Part shown: piece after piece, positions 1 through 9,441 of the stretch | Layout of the letters: the number at the start of each line of letters is the position of its first letter | Position numbering within the stretch: the first letter of the stretch is position 1 | Position numbers and translations under genes: made by a program | NCBI RefSeq assembly: GCF_004353905.1 | Contig: NZ_SMOD01000012.1 | Coordinates: forward strand, 124,001 to 188,000 | Direction: 5' to 3' | DNA from: Paraburkholderia guartelaensis | Lineage (GTDB): Bacteria > Pseudomonadota > Gammaproteobacteria > Burkholderiales > Burkholderiaceae | Length of the DNA: 64,000 bases | The notes under the pieces: model-generated | What the model saw: the letters and a program-made list of their open reading frames with translations, nothing else | Told to the model about the DNA's origin: nothing | The model's database searches: none

Positions 1-1144
1 CATAGCCGGCAACCGCATCCACGAGTTCCAGTTCGCCGCGGGCCACTCGCACGAGTTGCGAGCCGAGCAGTTGCGCATCGCGCAGCGCAGTATTTGCGCC
101 AACGCCTCTGCCAGGCGTCATGAGATGAATCGCGTCGCCGAGTACGGTAACGTTCGAGGCCGGCCAGGGCTCGACGGGCACCGACGTGCGTACGTCAAGG
201 GCGAATGTTGTCGAGAGATCCGAGGCGCGAATCAACGCGCGCAGATTGGGATGCCAGCCGTCGGTCATCTGCATGGCGAGCGCGAGCCGGGCCGGCGCTT
301 CGAGCTTCATCGGGTCTGCGGGGACGTTGCGGCGCGCCCCCCACACGCCCCACATCAGGTAGTCGCGCGTGTTGTCGTAGAGCAGGCCCGGCCAGTGCTC
401 GATCAACGCGGCGTCGTTGCCGCCGACGCCGGACCTGGCGCCGGCCTCGTCCCAGTTGAATGCCATCACGTGGATGATTGCGCCGTAGCCCTTCGGCGCC
501 GAGATTAGCGAAATGCCGTCGAGTACCTTGGGCGGCAGCAGTGCGCGGCTTTCTTCGGTCATCGGCACTTTGGCCGCGATGCTCACGATGCCGGTATTTT
601 CGAGCCTTGCATGCGGCAGCAATTGCCGTCTGACCTTCGAGCGCGCGCCGTCCGCGCCGACGAGCACATCGGCGTTCGCGCTCGTGCCATCGGCAAAGCG
701 CGCCGTCACGCGGCCATCGGCGTGCTGTTCGTATTCGACGAAGGTCTTGTCGAAATGCACGCGCTCTTCGAGGCCTGTAAGGAGGACCTGGCGCAGTGTC
801 ATGCGGCTCACGGACTTCCCGCCATCGATTTCGCTTTCGCCGATCCCGACCGACAGCAGCTCCGACATGCGCTCGGTCAGCATGTTGAAGTAGCGTGGTG
901 TGCGCGCACAGGTGGCGAGGAACGTGGCGAAGAGGTCTGGCGGCAGCGCGGCCTTCAGCGCGGCGAGGCCGTGTGGATCGATGCCGACGCGATAACCTTG
1001 CAGACCATCGGCTCGCGTGCGATCCCGTTCGTACACCTGAACGTCGATGCCGGCACGATTCAGGGCGTGCGCGAGACACAGGCCGCCGGTTCCCGCGCCA
1101 ATGATCATGACCGAGAGTGGAGTTTGCGGGATGACTTTCGACAT
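1..1144 (-). CDS. FAD-dependent monooxygenase, 3' end outside window
   Basis: The frame reads from an ATG at 1144 and stays open to the window edge, so the C-terminus is missing. The N-terminus has the Rossmann FAD motif GAGTGGLCLAHAL near residues 16-28. Further in, the protein has a DG motif (VLVGADGARSK) and a C-terminal FAD-ribityl site (GDAIHLMTPGRGVGANTALRDA). This pattern is typical of group A aromatic-ring or antibiotic-modifying flavoprotein hydroxylases that use NAD(P)H and O2. The substrate cannot be read from the sequence. The start lies 2 bases after the stop of the PadR gene, so the two are almost certainly co-transcribed and the regulator probably controls this enzyme. Confidence 0.9.
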   Translation of the reverse strand, partial: MSKVIPQTPLSVMIIGAGTGGLCLAHALNRAGIDVQVYERDRTRADGLQGYRVGIDPHGLAALKAALPPDLFATFLATCARTPRYFNMLTERMSELLSVGIGESEIDGGKSVSRMTLRQVLLTGLEERVHFDKTFVEYEQHADGRVTARFADGTSANADVLVGADGARSKVRRQLLPHARLENTGIVSIAAKVPMTEESRALLPPKVLDGISLISAPKGYGAIIHVMAFNWDEAGARSGVGGNDAALIEHWPGLLYDNTRDYLMWGVWGARRNVPADPMKLEAPARLALAMQMTDGWHPNLRALIRASDLSTTFALDVRTSVPVEPWPASNVTVLGDAIHLMTPGRGVGANTALRDAQLLGSQLVRVARGELELVDAVAGY

Positions 1145-1146
1145 GA

Positions 1147-1788
1147 CTATTTCTCCTTCGATGATTCGCGTGCTGCAGGCGCGTCGGACGGCGGTGCGAA
1201 ACGCTCGGCGAGTTCGCGCAGCCAAGGCTCGCTCCACGTGAGATTGCCGTCTTTCAGGTCGCCGACGACGCTCATGACCCAGTCGAGTTCGGTCTTGAGC
1301 GTTGCTCGCATGAGTTCGCCTTCGAGCAGGAAAAGGCGCGGCACCTGCATCGCCTCGGCGCCCGCGTACAAGGCGTCCATGCGGGCGAGTTCGCGCGTGA
1401 GGGACGCCACGCGCGTTTCGAGCTGGCGGCGGGCGTCGTCGGGCGGGAGCAAGGGCAACAACGAGAGCGCCGCGGGAAACGCCGGGAATTCGCGCGCGGG
1501 CTGGGCGAGCTGCTCGCGCAGCCACAGGCGGGCGGTGTCGCGCCCAGCGTCGGTGATTTCGTAGATCGTGCGTTCGGGAAACGCGCCGTCGCGCTCCGTT
1601 TCCCGAACGGCGATCAGGTCGCCGCGCAAAAGCCGGTCGATCGTCTGATAGAGGCTGTTGCGCTGCCGCACGTTGACGACTTCGTCCTTGCCGCGCGCCT
1701 TGATGAGCTGCTGCATCCGGTAGGGATGCATCGGCGCTTCGGTCAGCATGGCGAGAACGGCGAGGGCGAGCGGCGAATGTCTGAGCAT
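1147..1788 (-). CDS. PadR-family transcriptional regulator
   Basis: This 213-residue protein has an N-terminal winged helix typical of PadR (LAVLAMLTEAPMHPYRMQQLI, then NSLYQTIDRLLRGDLI and a wing region ERTIYEITDAGR) and a C-terminal helical dimerisation domain (Vir_C-like, about residues 95-190). PadR proteins usually repress detoxification or efflux genes and respond to small aromatics. The gene sits directly upstream of the flavin monooxygenase with only 2 bases between them. It is preceded by an AT-rich palindrome that is a likely autoregulatory operator. The effector is unknown. Confidence 0.9.
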   Translation of the reverse strand: MLRHSPLALAVLAMLTEAPMHPYRMQQLIKARGKDEVVNVRQRNSLYQTIDRLLRGDLIAVRETERDGAFPERTIYEITDAGRDTARLWLREQLAQPAREFPAFPAALSLLPLLPPDDARRQLETRVASLTRELARMDALYAGAEAMQVPRLFLLEGELMRATLKTELDWVMSVVGDLKDGNLTWSEPWLRELAERFAPPSDAPAARESSKEK

Positions 1789-1807
1789 GGCGAGCTAGTA
1801 GCTTTAT

Positions 1808-1830
1808 GTGTAGTTATATTATGACTATAC
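1808..1830. promoter_or_regulatory. Candidate PadR operator
   Basis: An imperfect inverted repeat, GTGTAGT (1808-1814) and ACTATAC (1824-1830), has one mismatch and a 9-base AT-rich spacer. It lies 20 bases upstream of the PadR start in an unusually AT-rich patch that would also hold the promoter of the regulator/monooxygenase operon. PadR operators are commonly palindromes overlapping the promoter. The assignment rests on position and symmetry only. Confidence 0.4.
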
Positions 1831-1884
1831 GTGCGGGAACGCAAGGAGGCGGCGAAGCATGCTAATTGCGTTCCAGAACAGGCG

Positions 1885-3801
1885 TTACGGGTGCCAGTGA
1901 TAAACCACGACGCTCGATCCGTTGTAATTGTCTTTCGTGACGACGTATTCGCCGGTCGAGCGCAGGTACGCGCGAATGCCGTACATCGAATCCACGTCGT
2001 TGCCGACATCCATCGCCGTCGGGTTCGAGTTCGTCAACGTTGTGACGAGGCTGCCGGTGTTCAGGTCGAACACGTCGATATTCGGCACCGTATGCACGTA
2101 GCCCACGAACAGGTAGTGGCCCGCCGCCGCGATCGATTTCGGATTCGCGCTCGTGAGATCGATCACCGGGCTCGGCGCGCTCGTGTTGCCCGCTTTCCAG
2201 CCGTGATAGACCTCGATGTGCCCGTCCATAGCTGTCCAGTCCCAACTCCCCGCAACGCCTTGCGCGAGGATCATCGTGTCGCTCTCCGACTGATAGATGA
2301 TCCGCGTGAGCGGGCGCACGGTTCGCGGGATCTGGATCGTGCTGGCGGCGCCCCATGATGGCTTGCCGTTCGCGTCGAAGCCCGTCAACGGGTAATGGTA
2401 GATCTGGTTGGTCCGGTCAAGGCCGGCCCAGACGTCGCCATTGCCGTCGATCGCGAAGCCGCCCGTCACCTTCGTATTCGTATTGAACGCCTTACCCGGG
2501 ATCGAGCCATCGGGAATGGCGATGTACCCGCTCGACGGCTGGAAGTGAAAGAAGTTGAACGTGTCGGGATTCTGACCGGAGACGACGAGAATGCGGTTGC
2601 CGCCCACCACCACGAGTTGCCCGAAAAGCTGGCCGCGCTGATAGTCGTTCATGTTCAGGCGCGGGTCAGCCGGCCAGCTGAACGGATCGATCGTGTTTGC
2701 TACGAACGTGCCGCCTGCTGTACCCGTGTAGATGTTGTTGCCGCTGTAGAAGTTCGCGCCATCCGTTGCCGGGTCGGGCGCCGCGATCGCCTCGAAATTG
2801 AGCGCCTGCAAAGTCCACTGCAGCGTGCCCGTTGAGTTGTACGAATGAATATCGGTGCTGCCGTTGCGGCCGAAATCCCAGTCGCCGCCCCATGCGTTAT
2901 TGAGCACGTACAGATTGCCGGCTGCATCCTTGCCGATACCGACGACGCGCGTAAAGCGCTTGTCGCCGACCTGTCCTTTGATACCTGTCGTGGTGTCGAG
3001 ATAGCCGCCCTGCACGCCGAACGTACCGACCAGCGCCGGCACACCGGTCAGGGCATAACACTTGATGTTCATGTCCTGCCCCTCATCGCCCACCAGCAAC
3101 TGATTCGTCGGAGCGTCGAAATAGAGTGCAGAGGGCCGGGCGCCCGCGGTCATCTGGATCGTGTTCATCGGCGCGCCGGCCGGGCTGAACTGTGCGATTA
3201 CGCCTGCGTTTTCGCGCGCGACCCAGACGTTGCCTGCACTGTCCACTGCGAGTGCGGCGGGATACTGGACGCCGATGTCGCGCTGCCAGACGCCGTCGGT
3301 CGTGTACACCCGTACGCGATTGCCGTAATAGTCGCTGACGTAGAGCAGCGTGCCCGCTGTCGCGAGACCGGTGATCACATCGGCGTTCTGCATTCCGGTC
3401 CAGGTGCTGACAGCAATGCGAAGGTCGCGCGTGTTCGAGCTTCGGTTGTAGCGGCCCACCGATCCGCTGCCGAAGGCCCGGCTATAACCGAGGGCGACGA
3501 AGATCGATGTTGCGTTGCCCGTGATCGCACTGCCCTGGAACTCGTCGTGCGCGCCGATGGTGCCTAGCGTTGCGCCGTTCTGATAGAGCGCTACGCCGCC
3601 CGCGTTTTCGTCCCAGCGCGATGACGTATAGATGACACCCTCGGGAGCGACCCACATCGAGCGCGCGCCATTACCGACGTGTTTGGCGAGGGTCCCGAAG
3701 GTGTTTGCGAGCCAGTCGGTCGTGTATTGCGCGTGACTGGCAGGCGCAAATGCTGCAACGAAAAGCCCCAGCAATGCTGCGCGAATGCGATTCTTGAACA
3801 T
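1885..3801 (-). CDS. Secreted NHL/beta-propeller-like protein
   Basis: This 638-residue protein begins with a classical signal peptide (MFKNRIRAALLGLFVAAF, cleavage after ASHA). The ATG at 3801 was preferred over upstream in-frame codons because it gives this signal directly. The mature part has repeated stretches such as PAALAVDSAGNVWVARENAG and VVGIGKDAAGNLYVLNNAWGG, which resemble NHL or SMP-30-type six-bladed propeller repeats, so a periplasmic or extracellular beta-propeller is likely. No catalytic motif was recognised. It has no obvious operon partner: PadR lies 96 bases downstream and phaC ends 274 bases upstream. Function is unknown; carbohydrate or polymer binding is possible but only a guess. 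Confidence 0.75.
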   Translation of the reverse strand: MFKNRIRAALLGLFVAAFAPASHAQYTTDWLANTFGTLAKHVGNGARSMWVAPEGVIYTSSRWDENAGGVALYQNGATLGTIGAHDEFQGSAITGNATSIFVALGYSRAFGSGSVGRYNRSSNTRDLRIAVSTWTGMQNADVITGLATAGTLLYVSDYYGNRVRVYTTDGVWQRDIGVQYPAALAVDSAGNVWVARENAGVIAQFSPAGAPMNTIQMTAGARPSALYFDAPTNQLLVGDEGQDMNIKCYALTGVPALVGTFGVQGGYLDTTTGIKGQVGDKRFTRVVGIGKDAAGNLYVLNNAWGGDWDFGRNGSTDIHSYNSTGTLQWTLQALNFEAIAAPDPATDGANFYSGNNIYTGTAGGTFVANTIDPFSWPADPRLNMNDYQRGQLFGQLVVVGGNRILVVSGQNPDTFNFFHFQPSSGYIAIPDGSIPGKAFNTNTKVTGGFAIDGNGDVWAGLDRTNQIYHYPLTGFDANGKPSWGAASTIQIPRTVRPLTRIIYQSESDTMILAQGVAGSWDWTAMDGHIEVYHGWKAGNTSAPSPVIDLTSANPKSIAAAGHYLFVGYVHTVPNIDVFDLNTGSLVTTLTNSNPTAMDVGNDVDSMYGIRAYLRSTGEYVVTKDNYNGSSVVVYHWHP

Positions 3802-4075
3802 ACGCTGGGCTTCCCATAGACATCGCGCCGCGATGGCGTGAATCGCGGCGCATAAAGTGACCGATAATGAAGCCACGCCGCAATCGGGAGATCGTGCTCG
3901 GTGAGCGCGTGTATTTGGAGTGTAGTCAGAAAATCGCGCTCAGCGTTTCAACCCGTTCATGGGTTTTGATAGAAGATGCGTGGCGAATGATTCAGTGCGC
4001 ATCAGCGTGTGTTGGGTGAACCGAAGGTAATTCGGACGACGTAGCACACGCGATGATGCGCTCGTTCACGTAGGC

Positions 4076-5773
4076 TCAACTCGCCCGCTCTTTGACGTAA
4101 CGCCCAGGCGCGGGCTCGATCGCCCGATACTTCGTGCTTCCGAGTTTTGTGCGCGCCTTGACTCGACCGCCCGCGTGCGGGTGCAGCCACTCGATCCAGT
4201 GATTCCACCAGCTGCCCGAAGTCTGCTGCGCATTCGCGAACCATCCGTCAGCGTCACTTGCAGGATTGCCGTTCACTTCGCCGTCGATCCCGCCGTTGAC
4301 CCAATAACTCCGCTTGTTCTTAGTCGCAGGATTAATGACGCCCGCGATGTGTCCGCTTGCCCCGAGCACGAACTGGGACTCGCCGCCAAGAAGTTGCGTG
4401 GTGCGCCACGCCGATTTCCACGGCACGATGTGATCCTCCTGGGTCGCCAGCACGTAGGCAGGCATGTCGATGCGGCCGAGGTCGACCGGAACACCGCACA
4501 TCGTGAGCTTTCCGGGCACGCGCAGGTTGTTTTCGAGGTACATATTGCGCAGGTACCAGGTGTACATCGGGCCCGGCAGATTGGTGCTGTCGGCGTTCCA
4601 GTAGAGCAGGTCGAACGCGACCGGGGTCTTTCCCTTCAAATAGTTGTTGATCACATAAGGCCAGATCAGATCGTTGGAACGCAACATCTGGAAAACGAAG
4701 CCGAGTTCCCGCCCCGGATAGATGCCGCCGCTTCCTATCGAATGCTCACGCTGCAATACGGTTTGCTCGTCGATGAACACGCCGAGATCGCCCGGATCGG
4801 TGAAGTCGAGCATGGTCGTCAGAAGCGTCAGGCTCGCAACCTTTTCTTCTTCGCGCGCGCGTATTACCGCAAGCGCCGAAGAGAGGATCGTTCCGCCCAC
4901 ACACCAGCCTACCGTGTTGACCTTGTCCGTACCGGTGATCGCAAGCGCGACATCGATGGCCTGCATCACGCCCGTTTGCAGATAGTCGTCCCACGTCGTA
5001 TGCGCGGTTTCCGCATCGGGGTTGCGCCACGACACCATGAATACCGTTTGTCCCTGCTCGACGGCGAAGCGAACAAAAGAGTTTTCAGGCTGAAGGTCGA
5101 GAATATAGAACTTGTTGATGCAGGGCGGCACGATCAGCAAAGGACGCTTTGCTACGTGGGTGCCAAGCGGTGCGTACTGGATCAGCTGAAACAGGGCGTT
5201 CTCGAAGACCACCGCGCCTTTGGACGCCGCAACGTTGCGACCCACCTCGAAGGCGGATTCGTCGGTGATCGTAATGGTGCCGCGTGCGAGGTCTCCAAAC
5301 AGATTGGTGATTCCCGTGCGAAGGCTTTCGCCGTTCGACTCGATGGCCATCCGGATCGCTTCGGGATTGGTCGCAGCGTAGTTGGTGGGGCTCGCAGCGT
5401 CGATGAGCTGGCGCATGAAAAAGCGCAGCCGGTGCTTTTCGCGTTCGTCGTAGCCTGTCGCGCCGACCATATCTTCGAGCAGGCCAGCGTTGGCCATGTA
5501 GCTCTGCCGGAGCAGGTTGTACCAGGCGTTGCTGGTCCATTCGTCCGCCCGGAACCGTTGGTCGCGGCATGCCGGGCTGGCTGCCGCTTGCGGGTTCAGC
5601 ATGTTCGCCCACAGCGCCCACTGTTGCTCCCAGTAGCGAGTGCCTGCTTCATGCAGTACAGCCGGCGCGACGGCTGCGCTCGCCGGGATGCCAACCAATG
5701 CGTTCAGGAAGTCTTTCGTCGAGCGGGAAAATCCGTGCGCGACCTCGTCGGGCATATTGAAGTGATTGCTCAT
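4076..5773 (-). CDS. phaC: Class I poly(3-hydroxyalkanoate) synthase
   Basis: PhaC polymerises (R)-3-hydroxyacyl-CoA into PHA on granule surfaces. At 565 residues it is near the usual class I length. The lipase-like box reads VGWCVGG with nucleophile Cys291. Asp447 (QEDHIVPW) and His475 (GASGHIAG) complete the triad. N- and C-terminal regions match the class I fold. The start ATG overlaps the stop of the upstream MaoC gene (ATGA), which implies translational coupling. With no phaA/phaB adjacent, this is probably a secondary synthase supplied with monomers by the hydratase gene next to it. Confidence 0.95.
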   Translation of the reverse strand: MSNHFNMPDEVAHGFSRSTKDFLNALVGIPASAAVAPAVLHEAGTRYWEQQWALWANMLNPQAAASPACRDQRFRADEWTSNAWYNLLRQSYMANAGLLEDMVGATGYDEREKHRLRFFMRQLIDAASPTNYAATNPEAIRMAIESNGESLRTGITNLFGDLARGTITITDESAFEVGRNVAASKGAVVFENALFQLIQYAPLGTHVAKRPLLIVPPCINKFYILDLQPENSFVRFAVEQGQTVFMVSWRNPDAETAHTTWDDYLQTGVMQAIDVALAITGTDKVNTVGWCVGGTILSSALAVIRAREEEKVASLTLLTTMLDFTDPGDLGVFIDEQTVLQREHSIGSGGIYPGRELGFVFQMLRSNDLIWPYVINNYLKGKTPVAFDLLYWNADSTNLPGPMYTWYLRNMYLENNLRVPGKLTMCGVPVDLGRIDMPAYVLATQEDHIVPWKSAWRTTQLLGGESQFVLGASGHIAGVINPATKNKRSYWVNGGIDGEVNGNPASDADGWFANAQQTSGSWWNHWIEWLHPHAGGRVKARTKLGSTKYRAIEPAPGRYVKERAS

Positions 5774-6258
5774 GCCGGTTCCACTGCGGTATTCGACAAT
5801 GCGTCTGCGGCAGGTGCTTCGCTAGTGCGATCCGCGCGAGAGGTGGGCATGACGAGCGCGTCGCCGTCGATGACAACCTTGCCTTGCACGGTGCAGATGG
5901 TGTCCAGGACGACCCGGCGCTTGCCCGGAATGAGTTCGCGCACCGTCACCGTGGCTTGTACCGTATCGCCCGGCCTGACCGGCGCCTTGAAGCGCAGGTT
6001 CTGGCCGAGATAGATCGTGCCGGGTCCGGGCAAGCGGCCGGCGATTGCCGCGGAAATGATGCTCGCGCTGAGCATGCCGTGCGCAATGCGTCCCTTGAAG
6101 GGCGTCTTGCGCGAAAACTCTTCATCGATATGCACAGCGTTGTTGTCGCCCGAAGCCCCGGCAAACAGCACGATATCCGCGTCGGTAATGGTCTTGGCGA
6201 AGCTCGCGCTCATCCCGGGTGCCAGATCTTCGAAGTCGTATCCTGCAATGTCGTTCAT
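5770..6258 (-). CDS. phaJ: MaoC-like (R)-specific enoyl-CoA hydratase
   Basis: This is a 162-residue hotdog-fold hydratase. The catalytic Asp38/His43 pair lies in ASGDNNAVHIDEE and the conserved GRIAHGM follows, as in PhaJ enzymes that convert trans-2-enoyl-CoA from beta-oxidation to (R)-3-hydroxyacyl-CoA. The ATG at 6258 was chosen because an AGGA ribosome site precedes it and the hydratase domain begins a few residues later. It overlaps phaC by 4 bases, so the pair forms a compact fatty-acid-to-PHA module. The symbol is by family and context. Confidence 0.85.
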   Translation of the reverse strand: MNDIAGYDFEDLAPGMSASFAKTITDADIVLFAGASGDNNAVHIDEEFSRKTPFKGRIAHGMLSASIISAAIAGRLPGPGTIYLGQNLRFKAPVRPGDTVQATVTVRELIPGKRRVVLDTICTVQGKVVIDGDALVMPTSRADRTSEAPAADALSNTAVEPA

Positions 6259-6470
6259 ACGTGATCCTAAGGAAATGCTGATCGCGTTCAGCCGTCTTGT
6301 CGATCCGTGCGGGAAGACGATCACCTCGCAAAGCGAGGCGGGGAATGCTGGCGCGGCCCGACCATCATGTCGTGATTCTTCACACGAAGTGTCGTCGGTA
6401 CTGGGTTCATGGTTGAATTCGCACGATACGGCAAACGCGGATCTCGCATTTTGGATTGGGCGCCACGGTT

Positions 6471-7430
6471 TTAATATTTCGCGCCATCGTTTGTTTCGGC
6501 GTTGGGTTCAGCATGGGACGGAAGAAGGGAGGCAAGCGGGGCGCGCCACGTTTGCGCGAGCAGCACGCCAGCGAGCGCCACGCCGCCGCCCACGAGGTGA
6601 TGCGGATACAGCCGCTCGCCGAACGCGCCGACGGCGAGCGCAGCCGTGAACACGGGCAGCAAGTTCATGTACATGCTGCAGCGGTTCGGACCGAGATGCT
6701 TTACCCCTTGCATCCAGAAGAACGGGAGCACGACGGAAGCCAGCGATCCGGCGTAGGCGATGAGCGGCAAGCTCGCGCGTGTGGGCAACGCTTCAGCGAG
6801 CGGAAGGCGCAGCATCGGCACGAGCATGAAGAGCAACGCCGCAATCGCCTGGAAATATGTCGATTGCCACGAAGGCAGGCCGACATGCCAGCGCCTGAGC
6901 AGCACGCCATAAAGCGCGTAGGCGGCGCTTGCGCCAAGCATCAGCAGATCGCCCGCATGCACGCCGCCCGCGAGCAACGCCGCCGGATGGCCGGCCGTAA
7001 TCAACCAGACGAGTCCCGCGAACGACAGCACGCCGCCACTCGCCATGCCGGCCGTCGGCGTCTCGCCGAGCAGCGCGACCGAGAGCAGCATGGTGAGCAG
7101 CGGCACGAGCGAGGTCATGATCGCCATGTTGGTGGCGGTCGTTGTTTTGGCGGCTTCGTAAGACAGGCACTGAAACAGCGCCATTGCGAGCAGGCCCAGG
7201 AAGGCGAGCTTCGGCAGTTGCGGGATGATGGCCGCGCGGTTGCGCCACGCTCCCGCGGGCACGAAGAGACTCATCAGCGCGACGGCCAGCACGAGGCGCC
7301 AGAAGGTGATGGCATACGGGTCGATGGTGTGCGCGGAGAGGCGTGACACCATGACGTTGCCGGACCACAGCGCAATCGCCGCGACAGGAAAGAGTGAATA
7401 CAGCGCGGAGCGCGAGGAAGAAGCGGGCAT
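6471..7430 (-). CDS. EamA/DMT-family transporter
   Basis: This 319-residue membrane protein has about ten hydrophobic helices arranged as two EamA repeats (for example ALYSLFPVAAIALWSGNVMV at the start and PFFWMQGVKHLGPNRCSMYM in the second half), typical of drug/metabolite exporters of the inner membrane. The start at 7430 has a GGAGG site 5 bases upstream. It is divergent from an AraC regulator 122 bases away, an arrangement common for regulator-controlled EamA exporters. Substrate unknown. The 212 bases downstream, before the MaoC-like gene, hold only a short CCTCGC/GCGAGG hairpin (6324-6338) without a T-run. Confidence 0.9.
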   Translation of the reverse strand: MPASSSRSALYSLFPVAAIALWSGNVMVSRLSAHTIDPYAITFWRLVLAVALMSLFVPAGAWRNRAAIIPQLPKLAFLGLLAMALFQCLSYEAAKTTTATNMAIMTSLVPLLTMLLSVALLGETPTAGMASGGVLSFAGLVWLITAGHPAALLAGGVHAGDLLMLGASAAYALYGVLLRRWHVGLPSWQSTYFQAIAALLFMLVPMLRLPLAEALPTRASLPLIAYAGSLASVVLPFFWMQGVKHLGPNRCSMYMNLLPVFTAALAVGAFGERLYPHHLVGGGVALAGVLLAQTWRAPLASLLPSHAEPNAETNDGAKY

Positions 7431-7552
7431 CGGTGCCTCCTGAACACAGTCGTGTGAGTGGAAGAGCGATGAGATTGCCTGCCCCGAGTGGGGTCTGTCT
7501 CGCGCTAGAATGGCAGAACCTGTCGCAAAACTGCCACTCAAACTCCAAATCG

Positions 7553-8329
7553 ATGACTGCCCTCCCGCCGCCGGACGTGCACGTTCCCTACGAAGACACG
7601 CCCATGCCGGTCGCGGCGCTCGCCGCCGACTATCCGCACGGCGCGTTCATCGCCACGCACAGCCATCGGCGTGCGCAGCTGCTCTATGCGGTCGAGGGAG
7701 TCATGCTGATCGAAGCGCAGGCGGGCCGCTGGGTCGTGCCGCCGACGCGCGCGGTCTGGCTCGATGCCGGACTCGAGCACACGGTCCGCATGAGTGGCAA
7801 CGTGCGCATGCGCACCGTGTTCGTCGAGCCCGGCGCCGCGAAGGATTTGCCGCAGGGCAGTTGCGTGGTCGAGGTGCCGCCGTTGCTACGCGAATTGATT
7901 CTCGGCGCGGTGGACGTGCCGCTCGACTACGCGCCGGGCGGCCGTCACGATTTGCTCATGCGATTGTTGCTCGCCGAACTCGCGGTCATACCGCGTCTGC
8001 CGCTGTATTTGCCCTGGCCTGCCGACACGCGATTGCGCAAGCTCTGCGACGCGATCATCGATGCGCCGGATGCGCCGCACGAAGTCGCGCATTGGGCGCA
8101 GAGGCTGGGCATGGCGGAGCGCACGCTGCACCGCGCGTTCCAGCGCGAGACGGGCATGACGCTCGGGCGCTGGCGTCGTCATGCGCGGCTCTTTCTGGCG
8201 CTCGAACGTCTTGCGCGCGGCGAGAAGATCGTGACCGTCGCGCTCGATCACGGCTACACGAGCCAGAGCGCGTTTGCCGCGATGTTCAAGCGGCATTTCG
8301 GCGTTGCGCCTTCGGAGTTTTACCGCTGA
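7553..8329 (+). CDS. AraC-family regulator with cupin sensor domain
   Basis: This 258-residue protein has an N-terminal cupin (HSHRRAQLLYAVEGVM and following strands, about residues 10-110) and a C-terminal double helix-turn-helix (about 160-258, including LGMAERTLHRAFQRETGMTL and the second HTH region ending FKRHFGVAPSEFYR). It probably regulates the divergent EamA exporter and itself. I chose the ATG at 7553 because the cupin begins soon after. The longer in-frame reading would run into the promoter and the exporter gene, although no strong ribosome site is visible. Confidence 0.88.
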   Translation: MTALPPPDVHVPYEDTPMPVAALAADYPHGAFIATHSHRRAQLLYAVEGVMLIEAQAGRWVVPPTRAVWLDAGLEHTVRMSGNVRMRTVFVEPGAAKDLPQGSCVVEVPPLLRELILGAVDVPLDYAPGGRHDLLMRLLLAELAVIPRLPLYLPWPADTRLRKLCDAIIDAPDAPHEVAHWAQRLGMAERTLHRAFQRETGMTLGRWRRHARLFLALERLARGEKIVTVALDHGYTSQSAFAAMFKRHFGVAPSEFYR

Positions 8330-8375
8330 TTTCGCGGCCGCGGATTTCCTCGGAGCGACTGAGTTGCCGCTTCGC

Positions 8376-9095
8376 TCAATGCCCAGGCGAGCGCGCGCCG
8401 CTCGCGCGCAAAATCAACCGCACCACTTCCTCGGTGCTCGCCTCGAACCCCGCCGATGAAAGCGCGCGCTTGCCTGAGAGCGCGCGAATTTGCGCCTCGA
8501 AATCGGCATAGTGCTGCGTGGTCGCCCAGATCATGAAAAGCAGCGCTTTCGGATCGACGGGTGCGAGCAAGCCTTCGGCAATCCAGCGATCGATCAGCTT
8601 CACGCGCGTTTCCATCCACGGCTTCACACGCTTGAGCAGGATGTCCTGCATATGCGTCGCGCCGCTGATGATCTCGTTCGCCCACACTTTCGACCCGAGC
8701 GGTCTGCGCCGCGAGAGTTCCATCTTCGCACGCACGTAGCCGCCAATGGCCTCGACCGGATCGTCGCTCGCATCGAATGTGTTGGCGGCCGCGTTCCATT
8801 CCTCGAACAGATCGTCGAGCACGCGCCAGTAGAGCACGAGCTTGGTCGGGAAGTAGTAGTGCAGATTGGCCTTCGGCAGGCCCGCGCGCTCCGCGATCAG
8901 CGCCGTGCTTGCGCCTTCGAAGCCGCGCTCGGCGAACACGGCCTCCGCGCAGGCGAGTAGATGCGCTTCATTCGACTCGCGAATGGCGGCTTTGCGCCGG
9001 CGCGGCTTGTGCGTTGCGTCAGCGGCATCCCGTTCGTGAGCCGTGGCGCGCATCGCGTGAGTCGCGGCTCGCGTGGTGGGTTCGTCGTCGCGCAT
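8376..9095 (-). CDS. TetR regulator of pyrimidine degradation, RutR-like
   Basis: This protein of about 239 residues has a TetR HTH near the N-terminus (EAVFAERGFEGASTALIAERAG, then KANLHYYFPTK) and a C-terminal domain of the RutR/YcdC type (KVWANEIISGATHMQDILL, IDRWIAEGLL). E. coli RutR senses uracil and controls pyrimidine use. Here the gene diverges from the whole reductive uracil pathway, so the same role is likely. The start is uncertain: ATG 9095 is used, but the N-terminal 40 residues are low-complexity and a later ATG is possible. It converges with the AraC gene 46 bases away. Confidence 0.85.
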   Translation of the reverse strand: MRDDEPTTRAATHAMRATAHERDAADATHKPRRRKAAIRESNEAHLLACAEAVFAERGFEGASTALIAERAGLPKANLHYYFPTKLVLYWRVLDDLFEEWNAAANTFDASDDPVEAIGGYVRAKMELSRRRPLGSKVWANEIISGATHMQDILLKRVKPWMETRVKLIDRWIAEGLLAPVDPKALLFMIWATTQHYADFEAQIRALSGKRALSSAGFEASTEEVVRLILRASGARSPGH

Positions 9096-9303
9096 GATGG
9101 TCAGTCCGTTCAGAAGGGAAGAGGCGGCGCACGGCTGCCGCGCCCATGTCGGCTTCATTGTAGTCACGATGTAAGCGCCTCGTGCATTCACCGCCCTCGG
9201 GGAAAACGCGCGGAGCGCAAGGGTGTTTTCGCGCACTGCAGCATCGATGGCACGCTTCTCGCTGGTAACACCGCATTGAATTCGCGAAGTTTATCGTCTA
9301 CAA

Positions 9304-9321
9304 CCTGTCCAATCGGACAGG
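9304..9321. promoter_or_regulatory. Palindromic operator in the rutR-like/ureidopropionase intergenic region
   Basis: CCTGTCC-AATC-GGACAGG is an inverted repeat with perfect 7-base arms. It sits in the 346-base divergent gap (9096-9441), 120 bases before the first structural gene. Symmetry, length and position fit a TetR-type operator for the adjacent RutR-like protein. The rest of the gap holds no gene or other clear motif apart from the ribosome site of the following gene. Confidence 0.6.
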
Positions 9322-9441
9322 ATTCGCGGGGCGAGGTTTCGGGAGTCGCGAAGCGCCATTCGAGCGTGCACCGCCATGGCTCTTCCCGCCCCAGAAGGTA
9401 GCAAGAATGCACGTTTGACGAACACGGACAGGAGGACACGC

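Noticed and set aside
3950..3965. AACCC/GGGTT hairpin between the propeller gene and phaC
   Set aside because: Only a 5-bp stem and no T-run in the phaC direction; too weak to call a terminator.
4175..6013. Long plus-strand frame opposite phaC
   Set aside because: Composition typical of an antisense frame; phaC with an intact triad is on the other strand.
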